Source: Galerina marginata | Lineage: Eukaryota; Basidiomycota; Agaricomycetes; Agaricales; Galerinaceae | Assembly: GCA_023014335.1 (NCBI GenBank) | Contig: JAECYW010000018.1 | Location: 186,001 to 250,000 of the forward strand | Direction of reading: 5' to 3' | DNA: 64,000 nt | In this document: positions 1-11,228 of the stretch, one piece after another | Layout of the letters: every line of letters starts with the position of its first letter | Numbering within the stretch: the stretch's first letter is position 1 | Position numbers and translations under genes: made by a program | Notes under the pieces: generated by a model | The model's input: the letters and a program-made list of their open reading frames with translations, nothing else | What the model was told of the DNA's origin: nothing | Database searches by the model: none

Positions 1-779
1 TGGATAACTTACTCCTCAGGGTGTGCCGGTGCTGCAGTGCTGCTAGTGGCCGGCCTACAGAGATTTTTAAATCAATGTATAGTGAATAAATATTGAAATA
101 AACTCACCCATCCGTAGATAGACCGGCACCCTCGTTGGTAGACCTGTAAAAAAGAAACATCAGGAGTTAAATCACGGCCTGCGTGGCGTGAATAATATAC
201 TCACTCGTTCGCGGAGTGGCCACCCCCTCTGTTTGTAGACCTGTAAGAAAAGATATCAGTCATTGAATCACGGCCTACGTGGCATGGGACACAAAGGACA
301 AAGGCGGCAGCAACGACGCGAATGCGTGCATGCACGAACAACGCGACAAAGTCGTCATTGCTCAACGAGACTGCAACAAAGTCACCAGTGCTCAAAGTGG
401 GCGACAAAGTCAATCCCGTATACAGAGAGATGCCACGCCGTGTGAGGAAGGGGTGGTGGTAAGGAGTGGTGACCTACGTGGCAGAGTGGGGGATGGCGTC
501 GGGGACAGGGACAGGGTTTGCGAGGCGAAGGGAGCGACGAGGACGAGGCTGTAAACTGGAGAGTTAGCACAGATGACTGAACAAAACACCCAAACTTTTA
601 CCTTCGCCGCTTGCTGTCGAGGGCGTACAGTGCGAGGAGAGGAGCTGCGGGTCTCCTGTGCAGAGATAAGTTGTTGAAGAGAACGGAGGATGGAGGGAAG
701 AAAAGCTCACCTTGGGTCTCTTGGGTCCCTTTCCGGAGTCTGCAACCTCGACGGCGTCTCGCTTGCGCTTGGGGGGCAT
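1..779 (-). CDS. Gene X, copy A: basic micro-exon protein next to KDZ module (3' end outside window)
   Basis: Partial gene read on the minus strand from ATG at 779. Exons inferred from GT..AG signals and phase are 711-779, 602-655, 478-548, 205-240, 108-143 and 13-54; the rest lies left of base 1. The start MPPKRKRD.. is strongly basic, like a nuclear localisation signal, and resembles the start MAPKRKM.. of the copy at 61883. From exon 4 on the exons are tiny (36, 36, 42 nt), all multiples of three in phase 2; exons 4 and 5 both encode an STN..G peptide and look like duplicates. The intron 241-477 is unusually long and holds three hairpins of the dispersed family. It is transcribed divergently from gene Y across a 3-kb leader. 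Function unknown; a DNA-binding partner of the transposase is an inference from the AT-hooks of the copy-B protein. Confidence 0.6.
339..417 (-). repeat. Hairpin cluster C1 inside gene X intron (3 hairpins)
   Basis: Three hairpins with the conserved apex read on the minus strand, the sense strand of gene X: 339-360 (six pairs including one G-U, one bulged A), 370-389 (four pairs plus one mismatch) and 399-417 (three pairs). They fill the middle of the 237-nt intron 241-477. The corresponding intron of the copy-B gene holds cluster C8, so the intronic location is conserved. Confidence 0.65.
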
Positions 780-1350
780 GGTTTAGATGATGGAGGAAGG
801 AAGAAAGAGAGGGATTGACGTGTCGTATTCGAGTACTGTGAACCGCGCTGAGACTGAAAATTCGGAAGCTCGCCGCAAAATCGGGACGAGGTGTGAAAAA
901 CGAGATGTCCAATCGGGCAAAACTACTGCAGAAAGGGGATGCTGGACATCGGCTAACAGACCCTGGACGGATCAGCTCTTCGAGCCCCAATAAGAATAGA
1001 TAGGAGACTTACCTCGAAACAATCCAAGTGTTCCAACGCAACCCGAGTTCCAGCAGAGCCGCCGATTTCGCCATCGAGACCTCATACAACGATACGAGCT
1101 TCAGGGAAGTAATTGAGTCAAGTAACACAATAAATATAGCGTGTACTTACTCGTAAAGATAAATTTATCGCGTTCGTCCCGTGGTTTCAGAGCGTGGATG
1201 TGATGTTACCCGACGAGTTCTCCGAAATTGCGAGGGACCGGAGGGGACAGAGGTAGACAGATGCGAAAAGAAAGGGGACCGGAGGGACAGAGGTCGACGT
1301 GACAAAGGGAAGCGGCAGGGAAATACGACGGGACAGCGGGGAAGGTCGAA

Positions 1351-1604
1351 CTTGGGCGACAAAGTCAGCCAAAGAGGAATAGAACTCCAGTGACAAAGTC
1401 AACTGGAGTTTAACGAGATACGAGCGACAAAGTCAGCTCAAGTCTTCGGCGACGGAGGGCCTGCGTGAAGACGCAGGACGCGGTACGGGATCTTCTGCAT
1501 CGAAAGGCGCACTTGGCGACAAAGTCAGCCAAGGGAAGGAGGGCTCCAGCGACAAAGTCAGCTGGAGTTCAACGAAACCCACGAGCGACCAAGTCAGCTC
1601 GTGG
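1351..1604 (-). repeat. Hairpin cluster C2 (6 hairpins, apex sense for gene X)
   Basis: Six hairpins whose apex reads TGACTTTGTC (once TGACTTGGTC) on the minus strand. Stems: 1351-1374 (7 bp, one mismatch), 1383-1410 (9 bp, perfect), 1422-1439 (4 bp), 1512-1533 (6 bp, perfect), 1544-1567 (7 bp, perfect) and 1579-1604 (8 bp, perfect). The arms differ in sequence between sites but are complementary within each site. The hairpins at 1383 and 1544 share flanking sequence yet differ by a compensated T-A to C-G pair next to the apex. Confidence 0.9.
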
Positions 1605-1872
1605 CTTCGGATGACGGAGACGGAGGCGCTGTGGAGGAATGGAGGCGGGGTGGAGGAGCGAAGGCGGGGTGGAGGAGCGAAGGCGCGTTGGACGCGACGG
1701 GAGCTCAAGGTAAACAAACCCGATGCTCCTGCCAAACAAAGCCGAGTGGGCCGAAATTCCGTCCAACCGAATTTGTCCCAAGTCCAAATTCCCACACTTC
1801 GGTAAGCGATCAATCATTGTTATCTCTCGCTCTCACCTCCTCCTCCTCTCTTCCTCTCTCCCTCTCCCGCGT

Positions 1873-2281
1873 CAAGGCTGACTTCGTCGCCTTGCGGCTC
1901 ATGAGCTGACTTCGTCGCTCATGGCACTTCGTCATCGAGGAGCTGACTTTGTCGCTCCTCCACCCGTCGACCTACGTGCTGCGCTTCACTTCAACCCGAC
2001 CACACCTTCGACACGACTCGGACCACCTCCAACCAATCCTTTCGGCACTCCTCTACCCATGCAAGGCGGTGTACCTCCTTCGATACTACCTCCTTTGACG
2101 CGACCCACTTCGACACGATCGACCTTCGACTTCGACGCCGCGGACACGATCGACTTCGACAGTTCACCCGCCCGCCTTCGACACGACCTTCTTTATCGAG
2201 GCTGACTTTGTCGCCTTCTACGCAGAGAGCTGACATGTCGCTCAATGCAAATACCCTCAACTGAGCTGACTTTGTCGCTCA
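1873..2281 (+). repeat. Hairpin cluster C3 (6 hairpins, apex sense for gene Y)
   Basis: Six hairpins in the opposite orientation to cluster C2: 1873-1894 (6 bp), 1900-1923 (7 bp), 1937-1960 (7 bp), 2198-2217 (5 bp with one G-U), 2227-2243 (4 bp, apex one base short) and 2262-2281 (5 bp). Apices are TGACTTCGTC or TGACTTTGTC. They lie between the orientation switch and gene Y. Confidence 0.9.
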
Positions 2282-3549
2282 TGCCTCTGCTCACACCACC
2301 TGGACTGCGGCTCCCCTCGTCTTCTCCGCCGTGCTACCCTTCTTTCGGCCTCGACCGCCCACTGTTCGTATCCTGAGCTATGACCGCCTCTGGGGCATTC
2401 CACGCTATGTAAGGTTTTCATTTCCATTCGTTTTGGGTACAATCTCAACATTTCTTTCCTATCATGATACTCTCAACCTACAAACTACCCTTCGTTCACA
2501 ACCCTCAAGCTTCCTGTCTCCTGTCGAAATTCGTATAAGTGTGCTAGCACTACTGGGCTTCGGTGAGTCAAACTTTTCATTCATTCATTCGAAGTATACT
2601 GACAACACGTCGAAGCCTTTATTCTTTGGCTTGGACTCTCAAACGCGATCCCTTGCTGAAGGTAAGCCCAAATGTTTTCAGAATTTCGTCGCAAGCTTTC
2701 AACTAATGTATTCCTACTATTTCAGTTCCGTTCTTCGTCTCCAATCCCTATTCTCGATCTCTGCTACTCGCACTTGACAGCCTAGGTACGGGTTGTTTAG
2801 AACTTTCGGTTTTTCTCTTTTAACAGTTCCGAGGAAGCTGGCTCCCATGCCCGATCTTCTACGCTGTGGTGTCCTGTCCGAACGCCAATCGTGCTGCTTT
2901 CGAGCAGAACGCTTCCCTTTACGAACACATCATTAACCGGTCAGTTATTCCTCATCTTCATTCTGCTCTATCCCTTTGATTGTCTGAATGCTAATCATGT
3001 TGCTTTTGATCAGAACGGTGGTCAAGACGGCCTGGTTCAGGCCCCCAATCGTCCAATGGTTGGTCTCTTGGAGCATTCTGGTCCCAGCGGTTATGGTAGG
3101 GTGTCCGGCTGGTATCGTAGGGTTCATATATTTACAATTGATTTTCAAATATCCGCGCTTTCATTTACAAACACATCATTAACATATCAGTTATTCCTCA
3201 TCTTCATTTTGTTGTATCCCTGAAAAATACTAGAGGGATGAATGTCCTCAGGACCTCAATTTATTGTACAAGGGCACCTGTACTGGAGGAGATTCAGTCC
3301 TTCATCGGTTTGGTACACGATATTCAGAAAGATATTGTTATCTTATCTTATCTTAGCCTTCACGTGACGATCGATCTGTCTCACGGTTGAAGTATTCGTT
3401 GATTCTATCTCTCTCTTTCTCTCTCTCTCTCTCTCTGTCTCGTCGTCGTCGTCCACCTTGGTACTACAAGTCAAGTAAGTCTTTTGTTTTATTTCCTATT
3501 CTATTTCTGTTTTGGGTCTAGGATGGCGATGGAGGACCACCACACGGCA

Positions 3550-3667
3550 GAGGCTGACTTTGTCGCCTCATGAATCACAGCTGACTTTGTCGCTGAGATG
3601 GAGCTTGATTGGGCTGACTTGGTCGCCCAACCATGCCTACGCGGTCGGGGCTTGACTTTGTCGCCTC
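3550..3667 (+). repeat. Hairpin cluster C4 (4 hairpins) just upstream of gene Y
   Basis: Four hairpins packed in 118 bp: 3550-3569 (5 bp), 3578-3595 (4 bp), 3609-3630 (6 bp, apex TGACTTGGTC) and 3647-3667 (5 bp including one G-U, one extra T in the apex). They end 120 bp before the gene Y start codon. A weaker relative may follow at about 3674-3690 but is too degenerate to count. Confidence 0.85.
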
Positions 3668-3786
3668 TGGGAACGACTACTTTGCCGTCTGATCTGGATC
3701 GATAAGATCCGATTGGGGGATGCTACGATGACACCAATGCCTCGTGGTTTCTGGAGCTGGCTGACAATCTTTCAGTTTCGCTCTTC

Positions 3787-6096
3787 ATGGCTCGAACTTC
3801 AGGTGAGTAACTTATGTTCTCTATGTAACCTTTATTCATGATTCATAGATATCTACACCGACGCCTTCGGAAGGAAACGGGATGGGTCTAGGGAGGATGC
3901 GGCCGTTTTCGAGAAGTACAGCAGGGCCAGTCCTCGTGCGTGCCTCTTATTCTTTCGTATTGTTCTTGCTGACAACTGGATTTAGCACTTGACTTTGCAG
4001 ATGCTTTTACCATTGCGGAGTTACCAGCACTCCGTTACAAAGTTCCCGGCCTCGAACGAGACCCTGCTGGGCCCGATGCCAATGGGAGGCCGATGCCGAC
4101 GCGTTTCATCATTACAACCCCCAACATGGGCTGCATTCCCGACTTTTCTCTTGACCACGCCTCGGTACAACTACGTCGGGATGGTCGATACTACACTGGG
4201 GATTTCACAGAGTGGCCGCAGTGGTACCACCCCGACACCGCATACCTCCCTTTTGTTCGCGCTCGTCCCTCTCGCGAGGACCTCAAGACCCACGAATATG
4301 CACTTGCCTGGTACAACCTCCAACGGTCTGATTTTGAATATGACGAGGGTTCGGTGGTGCGCGACTTTGGCCGCATCAAGCAGGAGCTTGGGGAGAGGGT
4401 TTTAGCGATGCGCCGACTCTTGGGGAAGAAGGTGGAGGAGTACGCCACATCCAACCTTGACAACTGCACGCCCGCTGAGTTGAGGGACCTCCGCCACTGC
4501 GCGAGAGGCATGAAATTTGCCTCCCTTGCCCTCACAGTTGCATCCCAAAGCTACAACGACACGGTCCTCACCTTCACGTCTTTCCAGCGCTACTTCTTGG
4601 AGACCCTCGCTATTTTCGAATATTATAGTATCCACCGACGATTGAGCACCGGGGTTAGCCTCGACACGAAGCGTGAGCTCCTTTGGGAGCTCATTGGCGC
4701 GGTTACATGTGACTTGCAGGTCGCGCAGAACCTCTATAATCTTTACGTGCCTGTTTGGCTTGTTCGCCCCCCCAGCCTCATCCCAAGCGACATGATTATC
4801 GTCAATCCCGAGTGCCTGCTTGAGGCGCGTCTGGACATGGTGGATGAGATTTGGCTGGGTAGTGTCCCGGTTTACACTGGACCAGCATCGGCGCTTCGAA
4901 ATCGTTCCTCGCAGAACTTGCGAGCAGAAAATATTCGTCTGGGACACTCAGCTCGTAAGTTTTCTTTCTTTTTTGTTCATGCTCGTTTACTAACATATTT
5001 TCTTAAAGTGCCGCCAGCTCGTCAACCTAATCCAGCTGCTGCCTCTTCTGCTTCGACCGCCTCGACCGACTCGAACTTCGTCGTAGTTGGCCTCCTCCGG
5101 CCGATGAAGGTGCATCCACAGGTTAACCTTCTAAAGTTCCAACGGGCCACGTACGACACCTTCCCCCCTGCGCTTTCTCAGTGGGATGATGCCCTTGCCA
5201 AAATCGACACGAATGCTGATATTTGGGATCACTCCAATTACAACCGCTTCCGCAACTACCACGTCCTCGACCCCTACACTTTGGCAAACAAGGGTGACCG
5301 GAACGTCGCCCTCGTCGTCTCATGCTGGTTGGCAATACGGCCATATTGGCTGGACAAATCCCTACATCGTGCGACATCCGATTTTTCCCTGCCTTCCACC
5401 CAGGAGTGGAAAGACTTCTTTTTTCATGTCCTTCAGAATGTCTTAGGCTTCAAGTCGACTAACTCGAGGCCGAACTCGAAAGACAGTCGTCGGAAGGATC
5501 CGGATCAGCTGAAGGAGTTGTTTGGGATGTCTGACCTGACTCATTTGGAGGGTCCGGTCAATTTGATGTGGAAGCGACGCATCATTGGGAAGGTTTCTGA
5601 CCTCATCTCTCGGAAGATTACTCTGGAATTGCCAATGTTGCGGGAAGTAGTCTGGGATCTTTGCGAACACAATTTCCGCCTTGAGCTCCTCACCCTCGAT
5701 AACTGTCTTGTCCCCCGGGGTGGATTGACGGCGGCTGCACGGTGTCGGAGAGATGAGATGGTGTTTGCATGCTTTCCTAACCAGTACCCTGTTGTCTACG
5801 ATTTCCCGACTGTGGATGAAGGTTTAGGTGCTCGTCATTGGAAAAACCGGAAGCCATATGTGGTGTCTTTCTCTCTTCTCATCGCGGATTGGCCTGATCG
5901 TCGGATGACTGAACTGAAGACACTGTGTATGCAAGGCCAGGCAATACGAAGATCGGGCAACGACGACAACACCAACTCCAAACTCGAGAACATAATGATA
6001 TCAATGGAGAAGATTGCTTTCCGGGTGTATTGTCAAATGTTTTTCGAATTCTTTTGCCGTGCCCCTACAGTCCCTCGCTTTCTTCCCACTTGTTAG
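3787..6096 (+). CDS. Gene Y, copy A: KDZ-module protein of unknown function
   Basis: Exons 3787-3802, 3849-3935, 4001-4954 and 5009-6096 join in phase to give 714 residues. The third intron (54 nt) is open in frame, so it is easy to miss. No known domain is recognised. The protein aligns along its length with the copy-B protein at 55501-58315; shared blocks include PTRFIITTPNMGCIPD near residue 65, EHNFRLELLTLDNCLVPR in the C-terminal third, and an ending with AP.(V/I)P...P. A W-rich block (LPSTQEWKDFF) also matches. It sits 300 bp upstream of the KDZ transposase on the same strand, which together with conservation of the pair in copy B suggests it belongs to the element. Role unknown; a cofactor of transposition is possible but not shown. 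Confidence 0.75.
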
Positions 6097-6395
6097 ATTG
6101 TAGTGGGCACGTTTATATACGCAAAATGTTCTTGACCTGTTTGTAAGTTCTTTTTTTAATTGACTGTTAGCTTGTTCTCATTACTAATAGTTGTGTCCAG
6201 GATATCTCGCAATTTTTTTTTACTGCTTGTCTTTGTGTGGTAAAAATAGTTACAAATTCTATTTTTACTTTCTTCTTGATCTTTTCTGGGATCTGTCAGT
6301 TGAGATCTGTCAATCTGTCAAGACATTTATAGATCAGTTATAAGTACTGTGGACAGGTGGGATCAATGTTTCCTTCTTTCTTTCCTACCTCCATC

Positions 6396-9300
6396 ATGCC
6401 TTCAGTTTTCAAATCATCAAGGTCTATTGCTGCAGCTGCTGCTTTGGCTCTGGCTAGTTCCTCTCCAGCACCCCCTGAGCTGGTTCCAATTGATGAACTG
6501 CCTAAGTATCGCCGGCCTTATGGCTCTAAACAGGCTGTTATTGGCCATCAGAGCCTAGTCTATACTCCATCTGGAGTTTATTCTCATGTCACAGAGCCTT
6601 TACCAACACCTGTGAGTATGGAGAATGCTGGTGATGAAATACGCAATCCTCTGGAGGATCAAGATGATGCAGAGGTCGATGAACAGAGAAATGCCAAAAA
6701 ACAGCGGCAGTGGCGCAAGTGGAGCGAGGATATCATCCCTGCTTTGCTTGAGCCTTATCTGAATCTATTGTCCGAAACTGCAGGGCTTCGTAACATGTCT
6801 CAGGTGGATAATATTCAAGGCTGTATGGGGTGTGCTCAAGGTCGTTTGCTCAATGTTTCTTGTATCTACTTTCAGAGTGAGTGTTTGTTATACAGATTTG
6901 AGGTAACAGATTTATTTGCTTGGATTAGAAATTAAAAAAGTGGTGCTTTGCACCTGTACAGAACCTGCCCTGCAATTGTTATCTCGAGGATTATTTCCTT
7001 GTGCTCCAACTGAGCCCACACTGGCAGTTGATATAAATGTCCTGGAATTTGCAAGAGGGCTTTTTGTCAATGCAGCTCCAAATACAACAGCATGGTGTGA
7101 AACCCTTGAAGGGTTTCTCAGCTCACGGGACTTTAAGCTTGCGACAAGAGTATAAACTTTTTTTTTGTTGGGAATTTAATATTGACTAAATTAATTTGAT
7201 TACTAGGATAGTTTGCGGGGCCGTTTCGGAAATGCTCTTCACTGGTATGCCACCTTGACCGACACTAAGAATCTTGTAATACGGGATTATTTGGATCGAG
7301 TTCGGGGATCTATTTTTCAAATGGATAATGATGAAAACACAGAAGAAGATGGTATGTGTGACTTATTTTAGATATATCAATTCATGTCTGATTGATTACC
7401 AGATGTAATTATGCATGAACCTCAAGCCATACCTGATGTTGAAATGACTGATGGATCTTCTGCTTCAGGTATGATTTTGAAATTTAAATTGATTAAGTTA
7501 CTTATGTAAAGTAGATGAATTTCCAATGCCCAACTTTCCAGACCGTCCAAGTGAATATCTACGAGAACGTTGTCCACTTTGTTTTGGTGGTGAGAACTGG
7601 AAAAAAGAAAATGATCTGTATGTTTAGAAACAACTATTTATTTATTTATTTATTGACATATAAATAGGGTTGATGCGATTGTATGTATTGATGCCTGCTT
7701 TACTCAGAAGCGTCGCAAGTCTCAAGGCAAAGCTTGGCAAGAGCCGCGGGTTCATCCTGAAACCATTTTCATTCCGACAGACGAATTGACGGCTATGGAG
7801 GAGAAGGTTGAAGAGATTCGTCCTAGTAAGAAGAAAAAAGATGATCAGCCCAAGTCATCAAAAGGAAAAGCCAAAGAACCAGAGGGTCCTGACTATGAGC
7901 CTAAGATGAAAGTGCCATCATCTGTTCTGAATGAATGTCATGATTCCTTTGCAGCTGCTGATGAGCGGCGTAACAAAGCAAGCACTGTGTTTTTTGCAGA
8001 TACTGCTCTTATGGCTTTACTTTGTCGACATGATCGAGTTCTATGGCTTGCAAATATGACATCTGCTGGTGAAAAACAGCATTATGCATTGTCATTGTTA
8101 CACAAGCTCTTTGAACATATCCCGGAAACTATGCGGGTTGGTTTATTGTATGATATTGGATGTCAACTCCACAGAAGTTGTGCCAAGTTTGATTTTCTCG
8201 GAGAATTTCTGGACCGCATTGTATTTGGAATTTCTGTTTTCCATGCATATGGTCATCAATGGCCTTGCCAAATTATATATCATCCTCGAAAGTGTAAAGG
8301 CTTTGGATTAACGGACGGCGAAGGTTGCGAGAGGTTCTGGAGTGCAATCAAAGCATTGATTCCTTCTTGTCGAGTCTCCAGTTATTTCAACCGTATCTAT
8401 ACTATTGATACAAAAATCAAACACCTTGATCAGAAATCTATGCTGGGTTTGGGTCTATGGATGCGGAGAAAATGGATTTCTACTGGAAATCGGAAGGCTG
8501 TGGCAGCTGAAACTTTGCAAGCTTTGTATGATCAAGGATATACTGAGGAACTCCTCCGAGAACAATGGGATAATCAAGTTGCTGAACAGACTAAACCTCT
8601 GAAGCGACAATCGAAACACTTGGCAAATAAAGAAATTGAAGAAATATTGGCTTTGACAAAAAGTGCAGAGGATAACAAAAAGGATTTGAATAAGCTTGAA
8701 AAGATGCTTGTTGATGGTGAATATGAGGATGGTCTGGATCCGACTTCAGTGGCAGAGTCTATTGAAGAACTCAACATTAAAGTGAAAAAAATTCAAGGTG
8801 CTATAGCCTATAAAAAGGGAAAGCTTTCTGTTGATGGAAGGTTAAACTTGAAGAAGCTTATGGGAAATGAATTTTTGAAGATTCGGATGAATGCTTTGGC
8901 ATTAAAACAACGCATCCGTGATCGTCTCCGCCAAAGGAAGTTTGAGATAGAAAGCTTGGAGCGTGCATATCGTAATACCAGGAATCATTCAAAACTGCAA
9001 AAGCATTCTGAACAATCATTCAAAAAAAAAGAACCTGGTATTCAAGCATTGGCCAGAAACTACAATAAACTTTGTTCTGAGTTGGTAAAAATAATTGACT
9101 CAAGAAAGGCGCCAAGAGGTGCAGTGGCACCTTTGCAAATTCAGCTGGATGGACTGTTCAAGCTTGATGTAGATGATGATATCTGGCAGGACATTGGATT
9201 GACAGATGATAATGATGATCCTTTGGAAATCCCTGCTTGGTTAGGGGATGATGATGTTCGGGGAGGAATTAAGGCTTTATTGGAATATGATCGCTGTATT

Positions 9301-9687
9301 GAAGAAGAAAGAAGACTTAGAGAAGAAAAATTATCAATGCAACAATGGATGCGTGAGGAGTGGGGAATATTATTGACAGCCTTAAATTGGGCTGAGAAAT
9401 ATCCCAGTATAATGTTTCAACTGCATGAACGGAAGAAGTATTTGTTGAGACTTTGCATTGCTTGGCTGCCACAAGTATTGGTGATTCCAGATGTATTCTA
9501 TGACTCTTGGGGGCCAAGTGATGCCGAGATAGCGGAGGCAAAGAAGTTAGAAGTTACAGAAAGAGTTTTTGATGAAGCTGAAGAGGCAGACTTTGCAGGT
9601 GAAGAGCAGGAAGATATAGATGAGGCTGAACTGTTGGACAACTTGGAGGTAAATGCAATGGAAATAGACTTGGAGCCTATGTATTGA
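6396..9687 (+). CDS. Gene Z, copy A: KDZ-superfamily transposase with CxC1 cysteine cluster
   Basis: Six exons, 6396-6876, 6929-7149, 7207-7351, 7403-7468, 7515-7617 and 7668-9687, give 1011 residues. The start at 6396 (MPSVF..) was chosen over an upstream in-frame ATG at 6357 because copy B starts MPSAF... Order of parts: a KKQRQWRKWSEDIIPAL block, then a cysteine cluster (CMGC..GRLL..C and LCTC.EPALQLL) typical of CxC1 domains, a CPLCFGG knuckle, then the KDZ catalytic core with VDAIVCIDACF (Asp about 347), YDIGCQLH (Asp about 501), HAYGHQWPCQ and DGEGCERFWSAIK (Glu about 560). The C-terminal 400 residues are coiled-coil-rich and end acidic. All acidic residues expected of an RNase-H-like transposase are present and no frame break is seen, so it could be active. 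Family known from Iyer and colleagues' work on fungal KDZ/TET-JBP elements; no TET/JBP gene is seen here. Confidence 0.92.
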
Positions 9688-9839
9688 GTTTCAAATTGGA
9701 GTTTTGGCTGGTTTGTTATTATAATAAAAAAAAACTTTTTGTTATTGTTCTTTTTGTTATTTATTTATTTTTGTTTTGTTTTTGTAATTGGATGTGCTAT
9801 ATTCAATTGTGAATATTTTGACTTGGATGAGGTGAGAAT

Positions 9840-10740
9840 TATATGACTTGATTGAAGGTTTAACTTTATTTGCAGAAGACTTGCAGTGACTTGGGTGATG
9901 CTGTAGCGAATTCATTGTGTCTTCAATGTGGCTTACGGTGAAGTTGCAGTGTTAACATTATTTGTGAAAGACTTGCGGTGATTTCGCTAGGTTGTAGTAA
10001 ATTCATTGTAGGCGTTGAATGACTTACAGAAGGCTTGCGGTGACTTGGCCAATAATGTAATGCATTCATTACATCCTATATATATCTGTCATGATCTAGG
10101 TCTGGGTGTCGCCAGTTATTATCGCAGTCAGACTGGGATGAGGCATCACATTCGTTGTAGCCCAAATGTGGCTTGCAGTGAAGTTGCAGTGATGCGGATG
10201 ATGACATGATGAGTCAATTGAAGTGTTAACATTATTTGTGAAAGACTTGCGGTGATTTCGCTAGGTTGTAGTAAATTCATTGTAGGCGTTGAATGACTTA
10301 CAGAAGGCTTGCGGTGACTTGGCCAATAATGTAATGCATTCATTACATCCTATATATATCTGTCATGATCTAGGTCTGGGTGTCGCCAGTTATCATCACA
10401 GTCAGACTGGGATGAGGCATCACATTTAGAGACATATAGTCTAACATAACCTTTAGCTGCATTTATTATATCCTATGTATATCTGTCATGATCTAGGTCT
10501 GGATGTCGCCAGTTATTATTGCAGTCAGACTGGAATGAGTGCCAGAGCTTGAAGGACACCTGTGGTTTTTGGAGTGGTGGAAGAACAACTGGGATTGGAA
10601 GTAGGAGTCGGAATGAATGTCTTTGTCTTGCAAATTCATGTATCGCTTGCAGCAGACTTGTAGTGAATAACTTGTGGAAGACCTGCAGTATCAGAATGCT
10701 ATATGTATTTATTTAATTCAAGAATTAATGATTTTGATTT
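9840..10740. repeat. Subterminal repeats behind transposase copy A
   Basis: Non-coding sequence rich in the word CTTGC(A/G)GTGACTTGG and relatives. A 274-bp unit starting at 9951 is repeated from 10225 (nearly identical for about 170 bp), with a third partial copy near 10455. The same word, reverse complemented, builds the large array behind copy B (48.8-51.5 kb). This is what subterminal transposase-binding repeats would look like; the exact element end is not visible. Confidence 0.7.
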
Positions 10741-11228
10741 CATTTGGTAGTTTTGGTCTGAATACCACTCTATATAATGCCTTATGATCTTTAAACAGAT
10801 CCTCGCCATCTATTTTAGCTGGCCCGCAAATGCCAAATTCATTTAGGGGGTAGAAGAATTCAAACCTCTGGATTGCTTCAATCTTTGGAGAATACATAGT
10901 ACTCAGGGTTGCATTACAAGATCTCTTTACAGATTCTATCTACTTACCCTGGTTGGTCCGCTAGGTACAATTTAATATTTCTATAAAAAGACCCCTGGCA
11001 CCTATTAAAAAAAACAAATCTATAACTATTTCTATTTATTGTTAAGACTTTTCTAAAATTTTAAAACATTTCTCATGTTTTTATAACAAAAACATTTTTA
11101 TTTTTGAAATTTTTAACAATTTTAATAATTCCACAAAAAGTTTTAACAATTTTTATAAATTGTAGCTGCCGCTTTTTATTTTTTATTTTTGTTATAGACA
11201 CCCCCATGGGTAGGTTATATACCCCATA
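10741..11228. other. AT-rich stretch with AAAACATTT words, no gene seen
   Basis: No open frame of interest. Between about 11040 and 11160 there are several copies of AAAACATTTT-like words on both strands, the same word that flanks the subterminal array of copy B. It may mark the outer edge of element A, but no clear terminal inverted repeat or target duplication can be pointed to. Confidence 0.4.

Larger units (their letters stand above)
780..3786. promoter_or_regulatory. Divergent leader between gene X and gene Y, copy A
   Basis: About 3 kb with no supported protein, between two genes that point away from each other. It holds hairpin clusters C2, C3 and C4. Hairpin orientation changes between 1604 and 1873, so the promoter pair probably lies there; this is inference, and I see no convincing TATA box. 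Further right is a 54-bp imperfect direct repeat (about 2920-2974 and 3169-3222) and a CT-rich microsatellite followed by GTC triplets near 3406-3452. Several GTAAGT/GTGAGT-like sites suggest leader introns, so parts of this stretch may be 5' UTR. Confidence 0.5.

Noticed and set aside
1873..3667. The hairpin apex translates as Ala-Asp-Phe-Val-Ala (GCT GAC TTT GTC GCC), and the copy-B version as Ala-Asp-Phe-Ile-Ala, suggesting a coding repeat.
   Set aside because: Sites lie in all three frames relative to each other, in introns and leaders with many stops, and some apices (TGACTTGGTC, AGACTACCTC) break the peptide. Pairing of the arms explains them better.
3787..9687. A TET/JBP dioxygenase gene expected beside some fungal KDZ transposons.
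   Set aside because: Neither gene X nor gene Y shows an HxD..H pattern or other features of that family, and no other candidate frame exists in either module.
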